A DNA stretch of 64,000 bases, from assembly GCF_020687825.1 (NCBI RefSeq), contig NZ_JAJEWP010000003.1:1-64000 (forward strand). The letters are read 5' to 3'. The position numbers were made by a program, and so were the translations under genes. Positions 29,645 through 42,441 of the stretch are shown here, piece after piece. Source of the DNA: Fluctibacter halophilus (GTDB taxonomy: Bacteria; Pseudomonadota; Gammaproteobacteria; Enterobacterales; Alteromonadaceae). The notes beneath the pieces are model-generated. The model was not told the origin of the DNA. It saw nothing but the letters and a program-made list of their open reading frames with translations, and made no database searches. Positions within the stretch are counted from its first letter, which is position 1. Each line of letters opens with the position of its first letter.

Positions 29645-31723
29645 ATGCAGACGGATAACCTGATTGTTGAACTCGGTACAGAAGAGTTACCCCCGAAAGC
29701 GCTGACACAACTGGGTAGCGCCTTTGCACAACAGCTCACCAGCGCACTGGACGCGGCAAACCTGTCTCATGGCGATGTCACCTGGTATGCAGCCCCACGC
29801 CGTCTTGCAGTGGCTGTAGCGCAACTGGCTGAGCAACAACCGGACAGCGTGGTCGAAAAGCGCGGCCCTGCAGTCACCGCTGCATATGACGCTGATGGAA
29901 AGCCAACCAAGGCTGCAGAAGGCTGGGCCCGTTCAAACGGCATTAGTGTTGAGCAGGCCGAGCGATTGAAAACAGACAAAGGTGAGTGGTTACTGCACAA
30001 AGCTGACATCAAAGGTCAATCACTGGATGTATTGCTGGCCGATTTGGTTGAGGGCGCGCTGAAAAAACTTCCGATCCCTAAGCCGATGCGCTGGGGCAGT
30101 AAGAGTACGCAATTTATTCGTCCGGTTCACAGCCTGACCATGTTGTATGGCGATCGCGTTGTCCCTGGCAGCGTACTTGGTCTGACGTCGGCAAGAACCG
30201 TATTCGGTCACCGTTTTCACGGTGACAAGCAATTTGAGCTCGACCATGCTGACAGCTATCTGAAGGCATTGGAAAGCCAGTACGTATTGGCTGATTTCGG
30301 CGCGCGGAAAGAAAAAATCCGCCAAGGATTGCTTAACGCAGCACAGCAGGAAGGCGCAACAGCGGACATCGACGAGAGCTTGCTTGAAGAAGTCACTGCG
30401 CTGGTCGAATGGCCTGTGATCCTGAAGGCGTCTTTCGATGAAGCGTTTCTGTCAGTTCCCAAAGAAGCGCTGATCTACACGATGAAGGATGATCAGAAGT
30501 ATTTCCCGTTGCTCGATCAGAACGGCAATCTGCTGCCGCGTTTCCTGTTTGTTAGCAACATCGAAAGCCAGGACCCACAACAAGTGATCCACGGCAATGA
30601 GAAGGTTATTCGCCCCCGGCTTGCCGATGCGAAGTTCTTTTTCGACACCGATAAGAAGACCACCCTCGCATCCCGTGTGGCGTCACTGCAAACCGTTTTG
30701 TTCCAGAAGCAACTCGGCACGCTGGCCGACAAATCTGCTCGTATTGCCGCGTTGGCTGGCAAGATTGCCACGTCAATCAACGCCAATGCCGAAGATGCTA
30801 AGCGGGCCGGTGAACTGTGCAAGACCGATCTGATGACCAACATGGTAATGGAATTCCCCGATGTACAAGGGGTAATGGGCATGCATTACGCCCGCATTGA
30901 TGGCGAAAACGAAGCCGTCGCTGTTGCGTTGAATGAGCAGTACATGCCTCGCTTCGCGGGTGATGAACTGCCTCGACAAGGTGTCAGTCAGGCGCTGGCA
31001 TTGGCTGACAAGCTCGATACACTGGTGGGCATCTTCGGCATTGGCCAACTACCCAAAGGTGACAAGGACCCGTTTGCCTTGCGCCGAGCAGCCATTGGTG
31101 TACTGCGCATTATCGTTGAATGTAATCTGGATTTGGACCTGGTCAACCTGATTGCTGATAGCCAGGCATTGTTTGCTGACAAGCTGACCAACCCTGACAC
31201 ATCAGAACAGGTCGTAGACTTTATCCTGGGACGATTCCGTGCCTGGTATCAGGAACAAGGTGTCGAAATCGATGTCATACAAGCGGTGGCAGCAAGACGT
31301 CCAACCAAACCTGCTGACTATGCAGCACGTATCGCCGGGGTTACCCAGTTTAAGGCCCACCCTGAAGCGGAAGCGTTGGCTGCAGCCAATAAGCGGGTTG
31401 CCAACATTCTGGCCAAGAATGACGTCACCACCACCCAAAATGTAGATAACAGCCTGTTCGAAAGTGACGAAGAGCGGCGACTGGCCGATGCACTGCAACA
31501 AGTGGAGGCGGCCATCACCACCGCCCTGGCCAACGGCCAGTACGGTCAGGTGTTAACCCAACTGGCGTCTTTGCGAGCACCTGTCGACGGCTTCTTCGAC
31601 AATGTGATGGTTATGGCAGAGGATGTGGCCGTGCGCAATAATCGATTGGCCCTGTTGGCTAAATTGCGCAGCTTGTTCTTACACACTGCTGATATTTCAT
31701 TGTTAAATCAGGCGTCGGTGTAA
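29645..31723 (+). CDS. glyS: Glycyl-tRNA synthetase beta subunit
   Basis: A 692-residue tRNA-binding subunit of glycyl-tRNA synthetase. It starts [20 protein letters not shown] at 29645, with AAGGAG upstream inside the end of glyQ; the frame's earlier start codon (29624) is in glyQ and unlikely. Visible blocks are [29 protein letters not shown] and an HD-like region (HYARIDGEN), with the C-terminal DALR-type anticodon domain ([14 protein letters not shown]) at the end. Confidence 0.98.
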   Translation: MQTDNLIVELGTEELPPKALTQLGSAFAQQLTSALDAANLSHGDVTWYAAPRRLAVAVAQLAEQQPDSVVEKRGPAVTAAYDADGKPTKAAEGWARSNGISVEQAERLKTDKGEWLLHKADIKGQSLDVLLADLVEGALKKLPIPKPMRWGSKSTQFIRPVHSLTMLYGDRVVPGSVLGLTSARTVFGHRFHGDKQFELDHADSYLKALESQYVLADFGARKEKIRQGLLNAAQQEGATADIDESLLEEVTALVEWPVILKASFDEAFLSVPKEALIYTMKDDQKYFPLLDQNGNLLPRFLFVSNIESQDPQQVIHGNEKVIRPRLADAKFFFDTDKKTTLASRVASLQTVLFQKQLGTLADKSARIAALAGKIATSINANAEDAKRAGELCKTDLMTNMVMEFPDVQGVMGMHYARIDGENEAVAVALNEQYMPRFAGDELPRQGVSQALALADKLDTLVGIFGIGQLPKGDKDPFALRRAAIGVLRIIVECNLDLDLVNLIADSQALFADKLTNPDTSEQVVDFILGRFRAWYQEQGVEIDVIQAVAARRPTKPADYAARIAGVTQFKAHPEAEALAAANKRVANILAKNDVTTTQNVDNSLFESDEERRLADALQQVEAAITTALANGQYGQVLTQLASLRAPVDGFFDNVMVMAEDVAVRNNRLALLAKLRSLFLHTADISLLNQASV

Positions 31724-31745
31724 TTCCAAATCAAGAGGTAGAAAC

Positions 31746-32198
31746 GTGGTAAGAATAGTTTCTTTTTTATCGTTGTTGGCACTGCTGGCCCTGACGGGTT
31801 GTGCCAGCCGCACGGGTTTTGAATTGCCCTCCGCAACCCCTGACTACAGTGAATTATACCTTCGCGGGGTATTTAATTGGTGGGAAGCTGACGACCAATA
31901 TCGTGTGCAGGAATTGGGTACCGATCTGTACGGTGCGGAAGTTAAGCTGATTGCCGATGGGCAGCCTTACGACTTCAAATTTGCCGACAGTCATTGGACG
32001 CCAGGCTTAAGCTGCGGCAGCTATCGTGGCGATGATAGCGTCACCATTCAATTGCATCAGACCCTCAGTGCACGCTGTGACAACCCTCAGGGTAACTTTC
32101 AGTTCACCCCTGACCGCTCCGGTGTCTATCAATTCAGTATCGATTTCTCTGATCACGACAACCCACAGGTGTTTGTCCAGTATCTCAGAGAGAAGTGA
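31746..32198 (+). CDS. Small lipoprotein with predicted beta-sandwich (E-set/CBM-like) domain
   Basis: A 150-residue lipoprotein with lipobox LTGC (Cys19). The mature part has LYLRGVFNWW near residue 36 and a YDFKFAD-type strand, a pattern seen in pullulanase-type starch-binding and other E-set domains that precede glycan-active enzymes. Whether it binds sugar is not known. It starts with GTG at 31746 behind AAGAGGT, 22 bp after glyS, and ends at a bidirectional terminator. The fold assignment is an inference from short motifs. Confidence 0.7.
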   Translation: MVRIVSFLSLLALLALTGCASRTGFELPSATPDYSELYLRGVFNWWEADDQYRVQELGTDLYGAEVKLIADGQPYDFKFADSHWTPGLSCGSYRGDDSVTIQLHQTLSARCDNPQGNFQFTPDRSGVYQFSIDFSDHDNPQVFVQYLREK

Positions 32199-32210
32199 AT
32201 TTCAAACGGT

Positions 32211-32240
32211 AAAAAAGCCAGCGTTTAGCTGGCTTTTTTT
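32211..32240. terminator. Bidirectional terminator between the lipoprotein gene and the ilv operon
   Basis: Stem AAAAGCCAGC / GCTGGCTTTT with loop GTTTA, flanked by A-run and T-run, so it can stop the rightward glyS transcript and the leftward ilv transcript. Confidence 0.9.
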
Positions 32241-32243
32241 ACG

Positions 32244-33974
32244 CTACTCTGCCAGCACCACTTCGTTATGGTTGGCTCCCGCCGGTATCATCGGATAGCA
32301 GTTTTGGTCTTTTGTGACGCAACAATCCACAATCACGGGTCCATCGCAGGCTAACATTCGCTCAATCGCACCATCAAACTCATCCGCATTTGATATGCGT
32401 ATTCCTGTCGCACCGTAGGACGCTGCCAGCGCAACAAAATCTGGCAGTGACTCAGCATAGGAAAAGGATCTCCGACCCTGATAGTGTCGGTCCTGCCACT
32501 GGCGGACCATTCCCATACGCTCATTATTAAGGATGAATATTTTCACCGGTAACTTATACTGAACCGCCGTTGCCAATTCCTGAATGTTCATTTGGATAGA
32601 AGCGTCACCAGCAATATCAATGACCAAATCATCAGGGTTGGCCCATTGGGCACCAATCGCTGCAGGTAAACCAAATCCCATGGTGCCCAAACCGCCAGAC
32701 GTCACCCACCGTCTTGGATACCTGAAGCGGCAATACTGTGCAGCCCACATCTGATGCTGACCAACTTCCGTGCACACGATGGGATTCAGGTCCCCTACTC
32801 GCTGCCAAAGCCTGTCGATGGCTTCCTGAGGGGATAGTAGTCCACCACTGGATTGATAGGCCAGACATTCTTCATCCTGCCACTCACGTAATTGTTTAAA
32901 CCAGGAATCCAGTGTCAGCATGCCCACCGCCCGTTCTCGCCACAACGATAACAATCCGGGCAACACGTCTGTAAGATCAGCGCACACAGGCACATCAGTG
33001 CGAACCAACTTATTGAGACAAGCCGGGTCGACATCGACATGCACTACCGTAGCTTGTGGCGCGAATCCGGCCAGGTTTCCTGTCAGCCTGTCATCGAAGC
33101 GCGCACCCAAATTGATCAACAGATCACATCCGTGCAACGCAAGGTTGGCTTCCAACGTTCCATGCATTCCAGCCATGCCCATATAACCTGGCATTTCCGG
33201 CGCTACTACACCTAGGCCCATCAATGTGGAAGTGCATGGAATACCACTGCAAGCCAACCATTGACGCAATGCATCGACGGCCACTGGTCCCGCAGCAGTC
33301 ACACCGCCGCCGACCAATACCATGGGACGCTGCGCTTTTTCGCAAAGGGCAATGATTTTGTCGTAAACCGGCGTCAACTGTGTCTCATAAGGTCTACGCA
33401 CGAACCAGGCGTTCAACGTGTCATAGGAAGTGGTCTGCCGGTATTCGGCGCCTTGTACATCTTTGCTGATATCCAGACTCACTGGACCAGGTCGCCCTTC
33501 CCGGGTAAGTGCAAGACTCTGTGCCAGGCGTTCAGGCAGCGTATCGAGCTGGGTAACCAAGCCATTGTATTTTGTTGCTGCTCTGTACAGTGACACCATG
33601 TTGGCTTCCTGGAAAGCCTGAGTACCTAATAGCGCACTGTTCACCTGCCCGCTGATACACAAGACCGGCGTTGAATCCATGAGCGCATCAACCATCCCCG
33701 TTAACGTGTTGGTTGCACCAGGCCCCGACGTGACGATGCAAACGCCGGTTTTCCCCGTAGCTCTCGCGTATCCCTGTGCCGCATGTACCGCAGCCTGTTC
33801 GTGTCGCACCAACACGTGTTGAATGGCACTTTGTCGGAATATCGCGTCGTAGAGCGGCAGTACCGCGCCGCCTGGATAGCCAAACACGGTATCCACACCA
33901 AGTGATGCCAATACCCGTAGCAACTCGTCAGCACCCGTTACAGGGCGTTCAGACAATGAATCATCTACGCACAT
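32244..33974 (-). CDS. Acetolactate synthase large subunit
   Basis: A 576-residue thiamine-diphosphate enzyme that condenses pyruvate with pyruvate or 2-oxobutyrate in valine/leucine/isoleucine synthesis. The N-terminus has [14 protein letters not shown] and the catalytic glutamate in [15 protein letters not shown]. The C-terminal ThDP motif begins [10 protein letters not shown] and ends [13 protein letters not shown]-dependent central domain is expected. It follows a small ACT-like gene after two bases. Which isoenzyme (IlvB, IlvG or IlvI) it corresponds to is not clear, so no symbol is given. Confidence 0.95.
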   Translation of the reverse strand: MCVDDSLSERPVTGADELLRVLASLGVDTVFGYPGGAVLPLYDAIFRQSAIQHVLVRHEQAAVHAAQGYARATGKTGVCIVTSGPGATNTLTGMVDALMDSTPVLCISGQVNSALLGTQAFQEANMVSLYRAATKYNGLVTQLDTLPERLAQSLALTREGRPGPVSLDISKDVQGAEYRQTTSYDTLNAWFVRRPYETQLTPVYDKIIALCEKAQRPMVLVGGGVTAAGPVAVDALRQWLACSGIPCTSTLMGLGVVAPEMPGYMGMAGMHGTLEANLALHGCDLLINLGARFDDRLTGNLAGFAPQATVVHVDVDPACLNKLVRTDVPVCADLTDVLPGLLSLWRERAVGMLTLDSWFKQLREWQDEECLAYQSSGGLLSPQEAIDRLWQRVGDLNPIVCTEVGQHQMWAAQYCRFRYPRRWVTSGGLGTMGFGLPAAIGAQWANPDDLVIDIAGDASIQMNIQELATAVQYKLPVKIFILNNERMGMVRQWQDRHYQGRRSFSYAESLPDFVALAASYGATGIRISNADEFDGAIERMLACDGPVIVDCCVTKDQNCYPMIPAGANHNEVVLAE

Positions 33975-33976
33975 CG

Positions 33977-34273
33977 TCAGGAAGCCTCCTTAAGCCTCTC
34001 CAATTGGGTATCTGCGAGTCTGCTGGCGGCACACCCCAACACGCCAACAGTCGCGCCTGCCTGGTCAACGAAGCGCGTCAGACAATCTTCAGGCAAGCAT
34101 ATGAGTAAATTTCCCACTAAATGATTCTGTTCACTTTCAATTGAACGCCAATGACAACTCAATGGTTGCTGATTGATCGCTGCTAACAAGTCCAACAATC
34201 GCTGAACCACATTGAGGTCAGAAACTGTGCTGAAGTCGACGGAATAGTAATTTGTATCCATTTGGCCATTCAT
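33977..34273 (-). CDS. Small acetolactate synthase regulatory subunit (IlvM/ACT-like)
   Basis: A roughly 98-residue protein immediately upstream of the acetolactate synthase gene. Its beta-alpha-beta layout ([20 protein letters not shown], then CHWRSIES, then [18 protein letters not shown]) resembles the single ACT domain of E. coli IlvM, a valine-responsive or stabilising subunit. Identity is weak, so the call leans on position. Three ATGs (34279, 34273, 34261) are possible; 34273 has AGGG at the right distance. The order small-then-large subunit is the reverse of ilvGM, ilvBN and ilvIH. Confidence 0.65.
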   Translation of the reverse strand: MNGQMDTNYYSVDFSTVSDLNVVQRLLDLLAAINQQPLSCHWRSIESEQNHLVGNLLICLPEDCLTRFVDQAGATVGVLGCAASRLADTQLERLKEAS

Positions 34274-34355
34274 TGACATAACCCTGGTTATTGTATATGA
34301 ATAAAATACCAGCAATTTGACGCATTAACTCGACCATTTAATCACCTTTAAGCCT

Positions 34356-34375
34356 GAATTAATTAATATTAATTC
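34356..34375. promoter_or_regulatory. Palindromic operator between ilv genes and the Lrp-type regulator
   Basis: GAATTAAT-N4-ATTAATTC, perfect 8-bp arms, in the 129-bp divergent gap. AT-rich dyads of this size are typical of Lrp/AsnC-family binding. It lies 27 bp before the regulator start and 81 bp before the ilv start, suited to controlling both. Confidence 0.6.
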
Positions 34376-34402
34376 GCCAAACACAAGAATAGAGAAATAT
34401 AT

Positions 34403-34873
34403 ATGCTAGATAAGACAGACCGAGAAATTCTTCGTCTTCTGCAACAAGACGCGCGACAGAGCAGTAGCGATATCGCAAACAGTGTTGGCTTGTCTCAAGC
34501 ACCTTGTTGGCGCCGTATTCAACGACTCGAAAAAGAAGGCTACATTCGTAAAACCGTAGCACTACTGGATCCGCAAAAAGTAGGATTGGGCACGATAGTG
34601 CTCGCCCATGTAAAGCTTTCAGCCCATGGACGTGCCAATCTTGATAAATTTGCAGACAGTATCCGCGACATCGAACAAGTACTCGAGTGCTATTGCCTGA
34701 TGGGTGACCAGGACTTCTTTATGAAGGTTGCGGTTAAGGATGTCTACGATTACGAGCAGCTGTTTTTCCAGCGCATTTCTCAAATAGAAGGTGTTGCAGA
34801 GGTGAAGAGTACGATGGCGTTATCGAAGATAAAGGATACCACAGCCCTTCCCCTGACCGCACCACAGCACTAG
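34403..34873 (+). CDS. Lrp/AsnC family transcriptional regulator
   Basis: A 156-residue DNA-binding protein with an N-terminal helix-turn-helix (about 18-45, SSSDIANSVGLSQAPCWRRI) and a C-terminal RAM (ACT-like) ligand domain (about 70-145, ending near VAEVKSTMAL). This family usually senses amino acids. Being divergent from the acetolactate synthase pair with a palindrome between, it is the likely regulator of branched-chain synthesis here. It resembles Lrp but should not be assumed to be the global Lrp. Confidence 0.93.
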   Translation: MLDKTDREILRLLQQDARQSSSDIANSVGLSQAPCWRRIQRLEKEGYIRKTVALLDPQKVGLGTIVLAHVKLSAHGRANLDKFADSIRDIEQVLECYCLMGDQDFFMKVAVKDVYDYEQLFFQRISQIEGVAEVKSTMALSKIKDTTALPLTAPQH

Positions 34874-34910
34874 TCAAAATCAAGTGATGGCTTTTGACTG
34901 TCACAAAGAC

Positions 34911-34939
34911 AAAAGGCCATTCCAATCGGAACAGCCTTT
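34911..34939 (-). terminator. Terminator of the dnaA-dnaN-recF-gyrB operon
   Basis: Imperfect hairpin (AAAGGC / GCCTTT with a two-base internal mismatch, then TTCC / GGAA, loop AATC). On the minus strand it is followed by TTTT. A separate inverted repeat AGTCAAAA / TTTTGACT (34872-34899) may end the Lrp gene on the plus strand. Confidence 0.7.
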
Positions 34940-34997
34940 GACAATGAACGTTTGCAGATTACAGATGAACCGAAACAGTCCGGCATCCGTTGATAGG

Positions 34998-38520
<3,523 letters not shown>

Positions 38521-38550
38521 AATGGAAAAAACCTGCCCACGGCTGTGATT

Positions 38551-39654
38551 CTACAGCCTCATTGGCATTATGACGTACAGTGCTGAATCATCACTGGCAT
38601 CTTCAATCAGTGCGCTACTGTTTGAGTCAGACAACGAGACCTTCACATTCTCTGAATTCAATGCATTAAACACATCGAGCAAGTAAGCCACATTGAAGCC
38701 GATTTCCAGTTCGCCGCCTTGATAATCAATATCAACGATCTCTTCGGCTTCTTCCTGTTCTGGGTTGTTCGCCGTGATCTTCAACTCACCATTGGACAAA
38801 TTGAGCCTGACGCCACGAAACTTTTCATTGGAAAGGATAGCAGCGCGAGCAAACGCGTGTTTCAGGAGGTCCTTACTGGCTTCGATGATTTTGTCACCAT
38901 CTTTGGGCAGTACCCTGCGATAGTCAGGGAAACGGCCGTCGACCAGCTTGCTGGTAAAAATAAAGTCGTTAGAAAACATCCGGATATGGTTGGCACCAAT
39001 CTGCACTTTAATCAACTTGTCATCCGCCTCGATGAGGCGGGAAATCTCGAGCACACCCTTGCGAGGAATAATAACCTGGCGGGTCGGTAGCGTTGCGGCT
39101 TCGTAAGGCATACGGCACAGTGCCAGGCGATGACCATCTGTTGCCACGGTGCGGATAAGATTCTCTTCCGTCTCCAGTGACATGCCATTTAAATAATAAC
39201 GCACATCTTGCTGCGCCATTGAAAAGTGAGTGCTGTCGATAAGGTGCTTAAGATCCGCTTGAGAAATCTCAAACTCAACCTCGCCCTCCCAATCTTCCAA
39301 ATTGGGATAATCGTTAGCAGACAAGGTAGATAGCGTGTACTTACTGCGCCCAGAACGCAGTACGGCTTTGTTGCCGTCAAGGTGAAAGCTCACCTCGCTC
39401 TGATCTGCCAATCCTCTGACGATATCAAACAATTTCTTAGCCGGGACGGTGATTTCACCGTCTTCACAATCCCCTGTCAGGGTAACATTCGCGATCAGCT
39501 CTACTTCCAGATCCGTGCCGGTCAACCACAATGCGCTGTCGCTCACTTTTATCAGCACATTGGAAAGAATTGGTAATGTATGACGACGCTCAACTGCACC
39601 GGAGACCAATTGGAGTGGCTGAAGAAAGTTTTCCCTGCTAATCGTAAATTTCAT
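38551..39654 (-). CDS. dnaN: DNA polymerase III sliding clamp (beta subunit)
   Basis: A 367-residue clamp that rings DNA as a dimer and tethers polymerase III and many repair proteins. Three topologically similar domains are expected. The N-terminus MKFTISRENFLQPLQLVSG and C-terminus ending YVIMPMRL are highly typical. Length equals E. coli DnaN (366). It follows dnaA after 22 bp. Confidence 0.99.
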   Translation of the reverse strand: MKFTISRENFLQPLQLVSGAVERRHTLPILSNVLIKVSDSALWLTGTDLEVELIANVTLTGDCEDGEITVPAKKLFDIVRGLADQSEVSFHLDGNKAVLRSGRSKYTLSTLSANDYPNLEDWEGEVEFEISQADLKHLIDSTHFSMAQQDVRYYLNGMSLETEENLIRTVATDGHRLALCRMPYEAATLPTRQVIIPRKGVLEISRLIEADDKLIKVQIGANHIRMFSNDFIFTSKLVDGRFPDYRRVLPKDGDKIIEASKDLLKHAFARAAILSNEKFRGVRLNLSNGELKITANNPEQEEAEEIVDIDYQGGELEIGFNVAYLLDVFNALNSENVKVSLSDSNSSALIEDASDDSALYVIMPMRL

Positions 39655-39676
39655 CGTTTCGCTCGTGTTTTGATAC

Positions 39677-41083
39677 TTATGAGGATAGTGTGCGAATAAG
39701 GTTCTGATAGTCTTCTTTTATATCATGACTTTCTTCCCTAAGCTGCACTATTTTTCGACACGCGTGCAGTACCGTGGTGTGGTCTCTACCGCCAAACGCA
39801 TCGCCGATTTCCGGCAAACTGTGGTTGGTCAGTTCTTTGGCCAACGCCATCGCCATCTGGCGAGGCCTTGCTACACTGCGACTGCGTCGTTTGGACAGAA
39901 TATCTGCAATTTTAATTTTGTAATACTCGGCCACCGTTTTCTGAATATTATCAATGGTGACAAGTTTTTCCTGCAACGCTAACAGATCACGCAATGCCTC
40001 GCGAACAAAGTCAATGGTAATGGGGCGTCCGGTAAAATTAGCGTTGGCAATGACACGGTTCAATGCACCTTCCAACTCACGCACGTTTGAGCGCAGTCGC
40101 TTGGCGATGAAAAAAGCCACTTCATCAGGTAGATGAATTTTGTTCTCCATCGCTTTACGCATCAAAATCGCCACCCGCGTTTCTAACTCGGGTGGTTCGA
40201 TGGCAATTGTCAGACCCCAGCCAAAACGAGACTTCAGGCGATCTTCAACACCATCAATTTCTTTGGGGTAGCGGTCGGAAGTGAGGATAATTTGTTGATT
40301 ACCTTCCAACAGGGCGTTGAAAGTATGGAAGAATTCTTCTTGAGAGCGTTCTTTATTGGCAAAAAACTGAATGTCATCGATCAAAAGCGCATCAACAGAC
40401 CGATAATAACGCTTAAATTCTTCGATCGCATTGTTTTGCAATGCTTTCACCATGTCTTGCACAAAACGCTCAGAATGCATGTACACAACCGTGGCATTTT
40501 TCTTACGTGCCATGATGCCATTTCCTACGGCATGCAACAGGTGTGTTTTACCCAAACCGGTACCGCCGTAGATGAACAGCGGATTATAGGCGCCGCCAGG
40601 ATTATCCGCTACCTGCGACGCAGCAGCCCGAGCGAGCTGATTCGATTTACCCTCGACGAAGTTATCGAATTTGTAATTGGTATTGATGTTACTTTTGTGC
40701 TCCACCTCAACCAGACCGGAAGTCCCGCTGCTGGCAGCAACAATCGGTTGTGGCACTACTGTCGATGGTGTCGCCGGCGTGGCAGGATCAACGTTGGCAC
40801 TACCATTCACCGTTTGCACTGGCGAATGTTGTGCAGGTACTTTGTCTCCCTGCCCTACATCCAGCCGCAATGTGGGCGCATCAGCGCCGCAAAATTCGGA
40901 AAACAACTCAGTGATCTTTGCATGGTACTTGTCTCGCACCCAGTCGAGGACAAAACGGTTGGGCGCAAACAGCGTCAGAGATTGCGGGTCTTCCAACGCC
41001 TGCAACGGTCTTATCCACATACTGAACTGTTGTGTTGGCAATTCTTGTTGTAGCCTATCTAGGCACTTATTCCATAAAGACAT
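39677..41083 (-). CDS. dnaA: Chromosomal replication initiator DnaA
   Basis: A 468-residue AAA+ initiator. Domain I begins [12 protein letters not shown]; a flexible domain II (about 90-130) follows; domain III has Walker [14 protein letters not shown] and Walker [10 protein letters not shown]; domain IV carries the DNA-binding signature [15 protein letters not shown]. The start at 41083 matches family alignments; the longer frame has no support. It reads away from rpmH and heads the dnaA-dnaN-recF-gyrB operon. Its target boxes are clustered at 50107-50271, not immediately upstream. Confidence 0.99.
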   Translation of the reverse strand: MSLWNKCLDRLQQELPTQQFSMWIRPLQALEDPQSLTLFAPNRFVLDWVRDKYHAKITELFSEFCGADAPTLRLDVGQGDKVPAQHSPVQTVNGSANVDPATPATPSTVVPQPIVAASSGTSGLVEVEHKSNINTNYKFDNFVEGKSNQLARAAASQVADNPGGAYNPLFIYGGTGLGKTHLLHAVGNGIMARKKNATVVYMHSERFVQDMVKALQNNAIEEFKRYYRSVDALLIDDIQFFANKERSQEEFFHTFNALLEGNQQIILTSDRYPKEIDGVEDRLKSRFGWGLTIAIEPPELETRVAILMRKAMENKIHLPDEVAFFIAKRLRSNVRELEGALNRVIANANFTGRPITIDFVREALRDLLALQEKLVTIDNIQKTVAEYYKIKIADILSKRRSRSVARPRQMAMALAKELTNHSLPEIGDAFGGRDHTTVLHACRKIVQLREESHDIKEDYQNLIRTLSS

Positions 41084-41606
41084 GAAGAAAACTAGCTCCG
41101 CGCCGCGTAATAAGGGCAATTTTTGCGAAAAAGCGGCGATAATCGGTGTGCCCCGAACGGTAAAGGGGAACCTGGTTTTTTTGCGTTATTGTACCCACCT
41201 CTGAAGCGGGCTGTGAATTATCGCAGCATCCCACGGTAAAGTTCAACGTTGATCTTTCGCTTATTTATGCTTTGGACAAAAAAGACACATAAACCATTGT
41301 TTATAATAAATTTTATTATTCTTATTATTTTTTATTATTGAAATTTATTTGTTAGTAACCGTTGTTGTCGTTGGATAAAAACGTGCCGACAAAATAACCA
41401 ATTAGGGCCACCCCTTTAAGTTCCTGTGGATATGTTGTGCACTTTTATTTTACTTACTAACACCTGCGGCTAAAAAGGCCATCAAATATTTACAGATCGT
41501 TGCGATCTTTGATTGACAACTGTGCAATTGATCTCTAGAATTCAGCGTCCTTTTTGAGCACCCCGGTGTTCATTAACCTTTTAACCTTATGTAGCGGGAC
41601 TTGGTC
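41084..41606. other. dnaA-rpmH intergenic region
   Basis: 523 bp with no gene. It contains a nearly pure A/T block (about 41297-41360), a single-mismatch DnaA box (41425-41433, ATATCCACA on the minus strand), and the strong rpmH promoter at 41513-41541. It looks like a remnant or alternative of the dnaA-linked origin known in pseudomonads, but it lacks the box cluster found at 50107-50271. Confidence 0.6.
41513..41541 (+). promoter_or_regulatory. Promoter of rpmH-rnpA-yidD
   Basis: Consensus -35 TTGACA (41513-41518), a 17-bp spacer and -10 TAGAAT (41536-41541). It leaves about 60 nt of leader before rpmH. Confidence 0.85.
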
Positions 41607-41741
41607 ATGAAAAGAACATTTCAACCCAGTAACTTAAAGCGTAAGCGTTCACACGGTTTCCGTGCCCGTATGGCGACAAAGAATGGCCGCAAGGTTCTAG
41701 CTAGTCGTCGTGCTAAAGGCCGTGCGCGCTTGTCAGCTTAA
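41607..41741 (+). CDS. rpmH: 50S ribosomal protein L34
   Basis: A 44-residue basic ribosomal protein, too short for a length-filtered gene call. Translation begins [17 protein letters not shown] and ends [10 protein letters not shown], essentially the canonical L34. It opens the rpmH-rnpA-yidD-yidC cluster, divergent from dnaA, the order found across gammaproteobacteria. Confidence 0.99.
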   Translation: MKRTFQPSNLKRKRSHGFRARMATKNGRKVLASRRAKGRARLSA

Positions 41742-41749
41742 TATCCAAA

Positions 41750-42106
41750 GTGGGCGAAAATTCGTTTTCCCGGGAGTTGAGGCTCTTAACTCCCTCCCAC
41801 TTTGAATCTGTTTTTACAAACGCCACCCCGGCGGTATCTCCTACCCTCACTTTACTCGGTACAGCTAACCAACTGGAACATCCCAGACTGGGCATAACGC
41901 TGTCCAAAAAACGCGTACGCAAAGCCTGTCAACGCAACCGCATCAAACGCCTCATTCGCGAAAGTTTCCGTCATCAACAGCACCAACTACCCAGCATTGA
42001 CATCATTGTGATCGGAAAGTCCAACCTTGATACACTGAGCAACGACGAAATCCGACATCAGCTAAGCAAGTTATGGAAAAAATTAGCCAAGCGCTGCGAC
42101 GCCTGA
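41750..42106 (+). CDS. rnpA: Ribonuclease P protein component
   Basis: A 118-residue basic protein that helps the RNase P RNA bind precursor tRNA. The family signature RNR region ([19 protein letters not shown]) is clear near residue 60 and [13 protein letters not shown] near the start. The start is GTG at 41750, 8 bp after rpmH; no strong ribosome-binding site is visible, so coupling to rpmH is likely. It overlaps yidD by 34 bp. Confidence 0.96.
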   Translation: MGENSFSRELRLLTPSHFESVFTNATPAVSPTLTLLGTANQLEHPRLGITLSKKRVRKACQRNRIKRLIRESFRHQQHQLPSIDIIVIGKSNLDTLSNDEIRHQLSKLWKKLAKRCDA

Positions 42107-42378
42107 GCATCGGCCTGATCCACGTCTATCAGCGTTGGATATCACCACTGCTCGGACCCCATTGCCGGTTCCATCCTACATGCTCACATTATGCTGTTGA
42201 GGCAATAAATCGGCACGGATTCGCAATTGGTGGTTGGTTAACCGTTAAACGCATATTAAAATGCCACCCTTTACATCCTGGCGGTGTCGATCCGGTTCCA
42301 GACAAAGCGTCATCAACAACCTGTTGTCACGCTCCTTCGTCTGACCATACCGCACACCAGGAACACGACAAAAACTAG
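42073..42378 (+). CDS. yidD: Membrane protein insertion efficiency factor YidD
   Basis: A 101-residue protein of the YidD family, thought to help YidC insert inner-membrane proteins. The conserved block is [20 protein letters not shown] with its cysteines, then [20 protein letters not shown]. An amphipathic N-terminal helix should bind the membrane. It begins inside rnpA and precedes yidC. Confidence 0.95.
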   Translation: MEKISQALRRLSIGLIHVYQRWISPLLGPHCRFHPTCSHYAVEAINRHGFAIGGWLTVKRILKCHPLHPGGVDPVPDKASSTTCCHAPSSDHTAHQEHDKN

Positions 42379-42441
42379 ACCGACACATGCCTGTAGCCCA
42401 GTCAGTTGGTCGTGATACAGCGGTACAATAAAGAGAACTCT

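Noticed and set aside
40292-41053. 253-residue antisense reading frame opposite dnaA
   Set aside because: Shadow of the dnaA coding sequence; the translation looks random.
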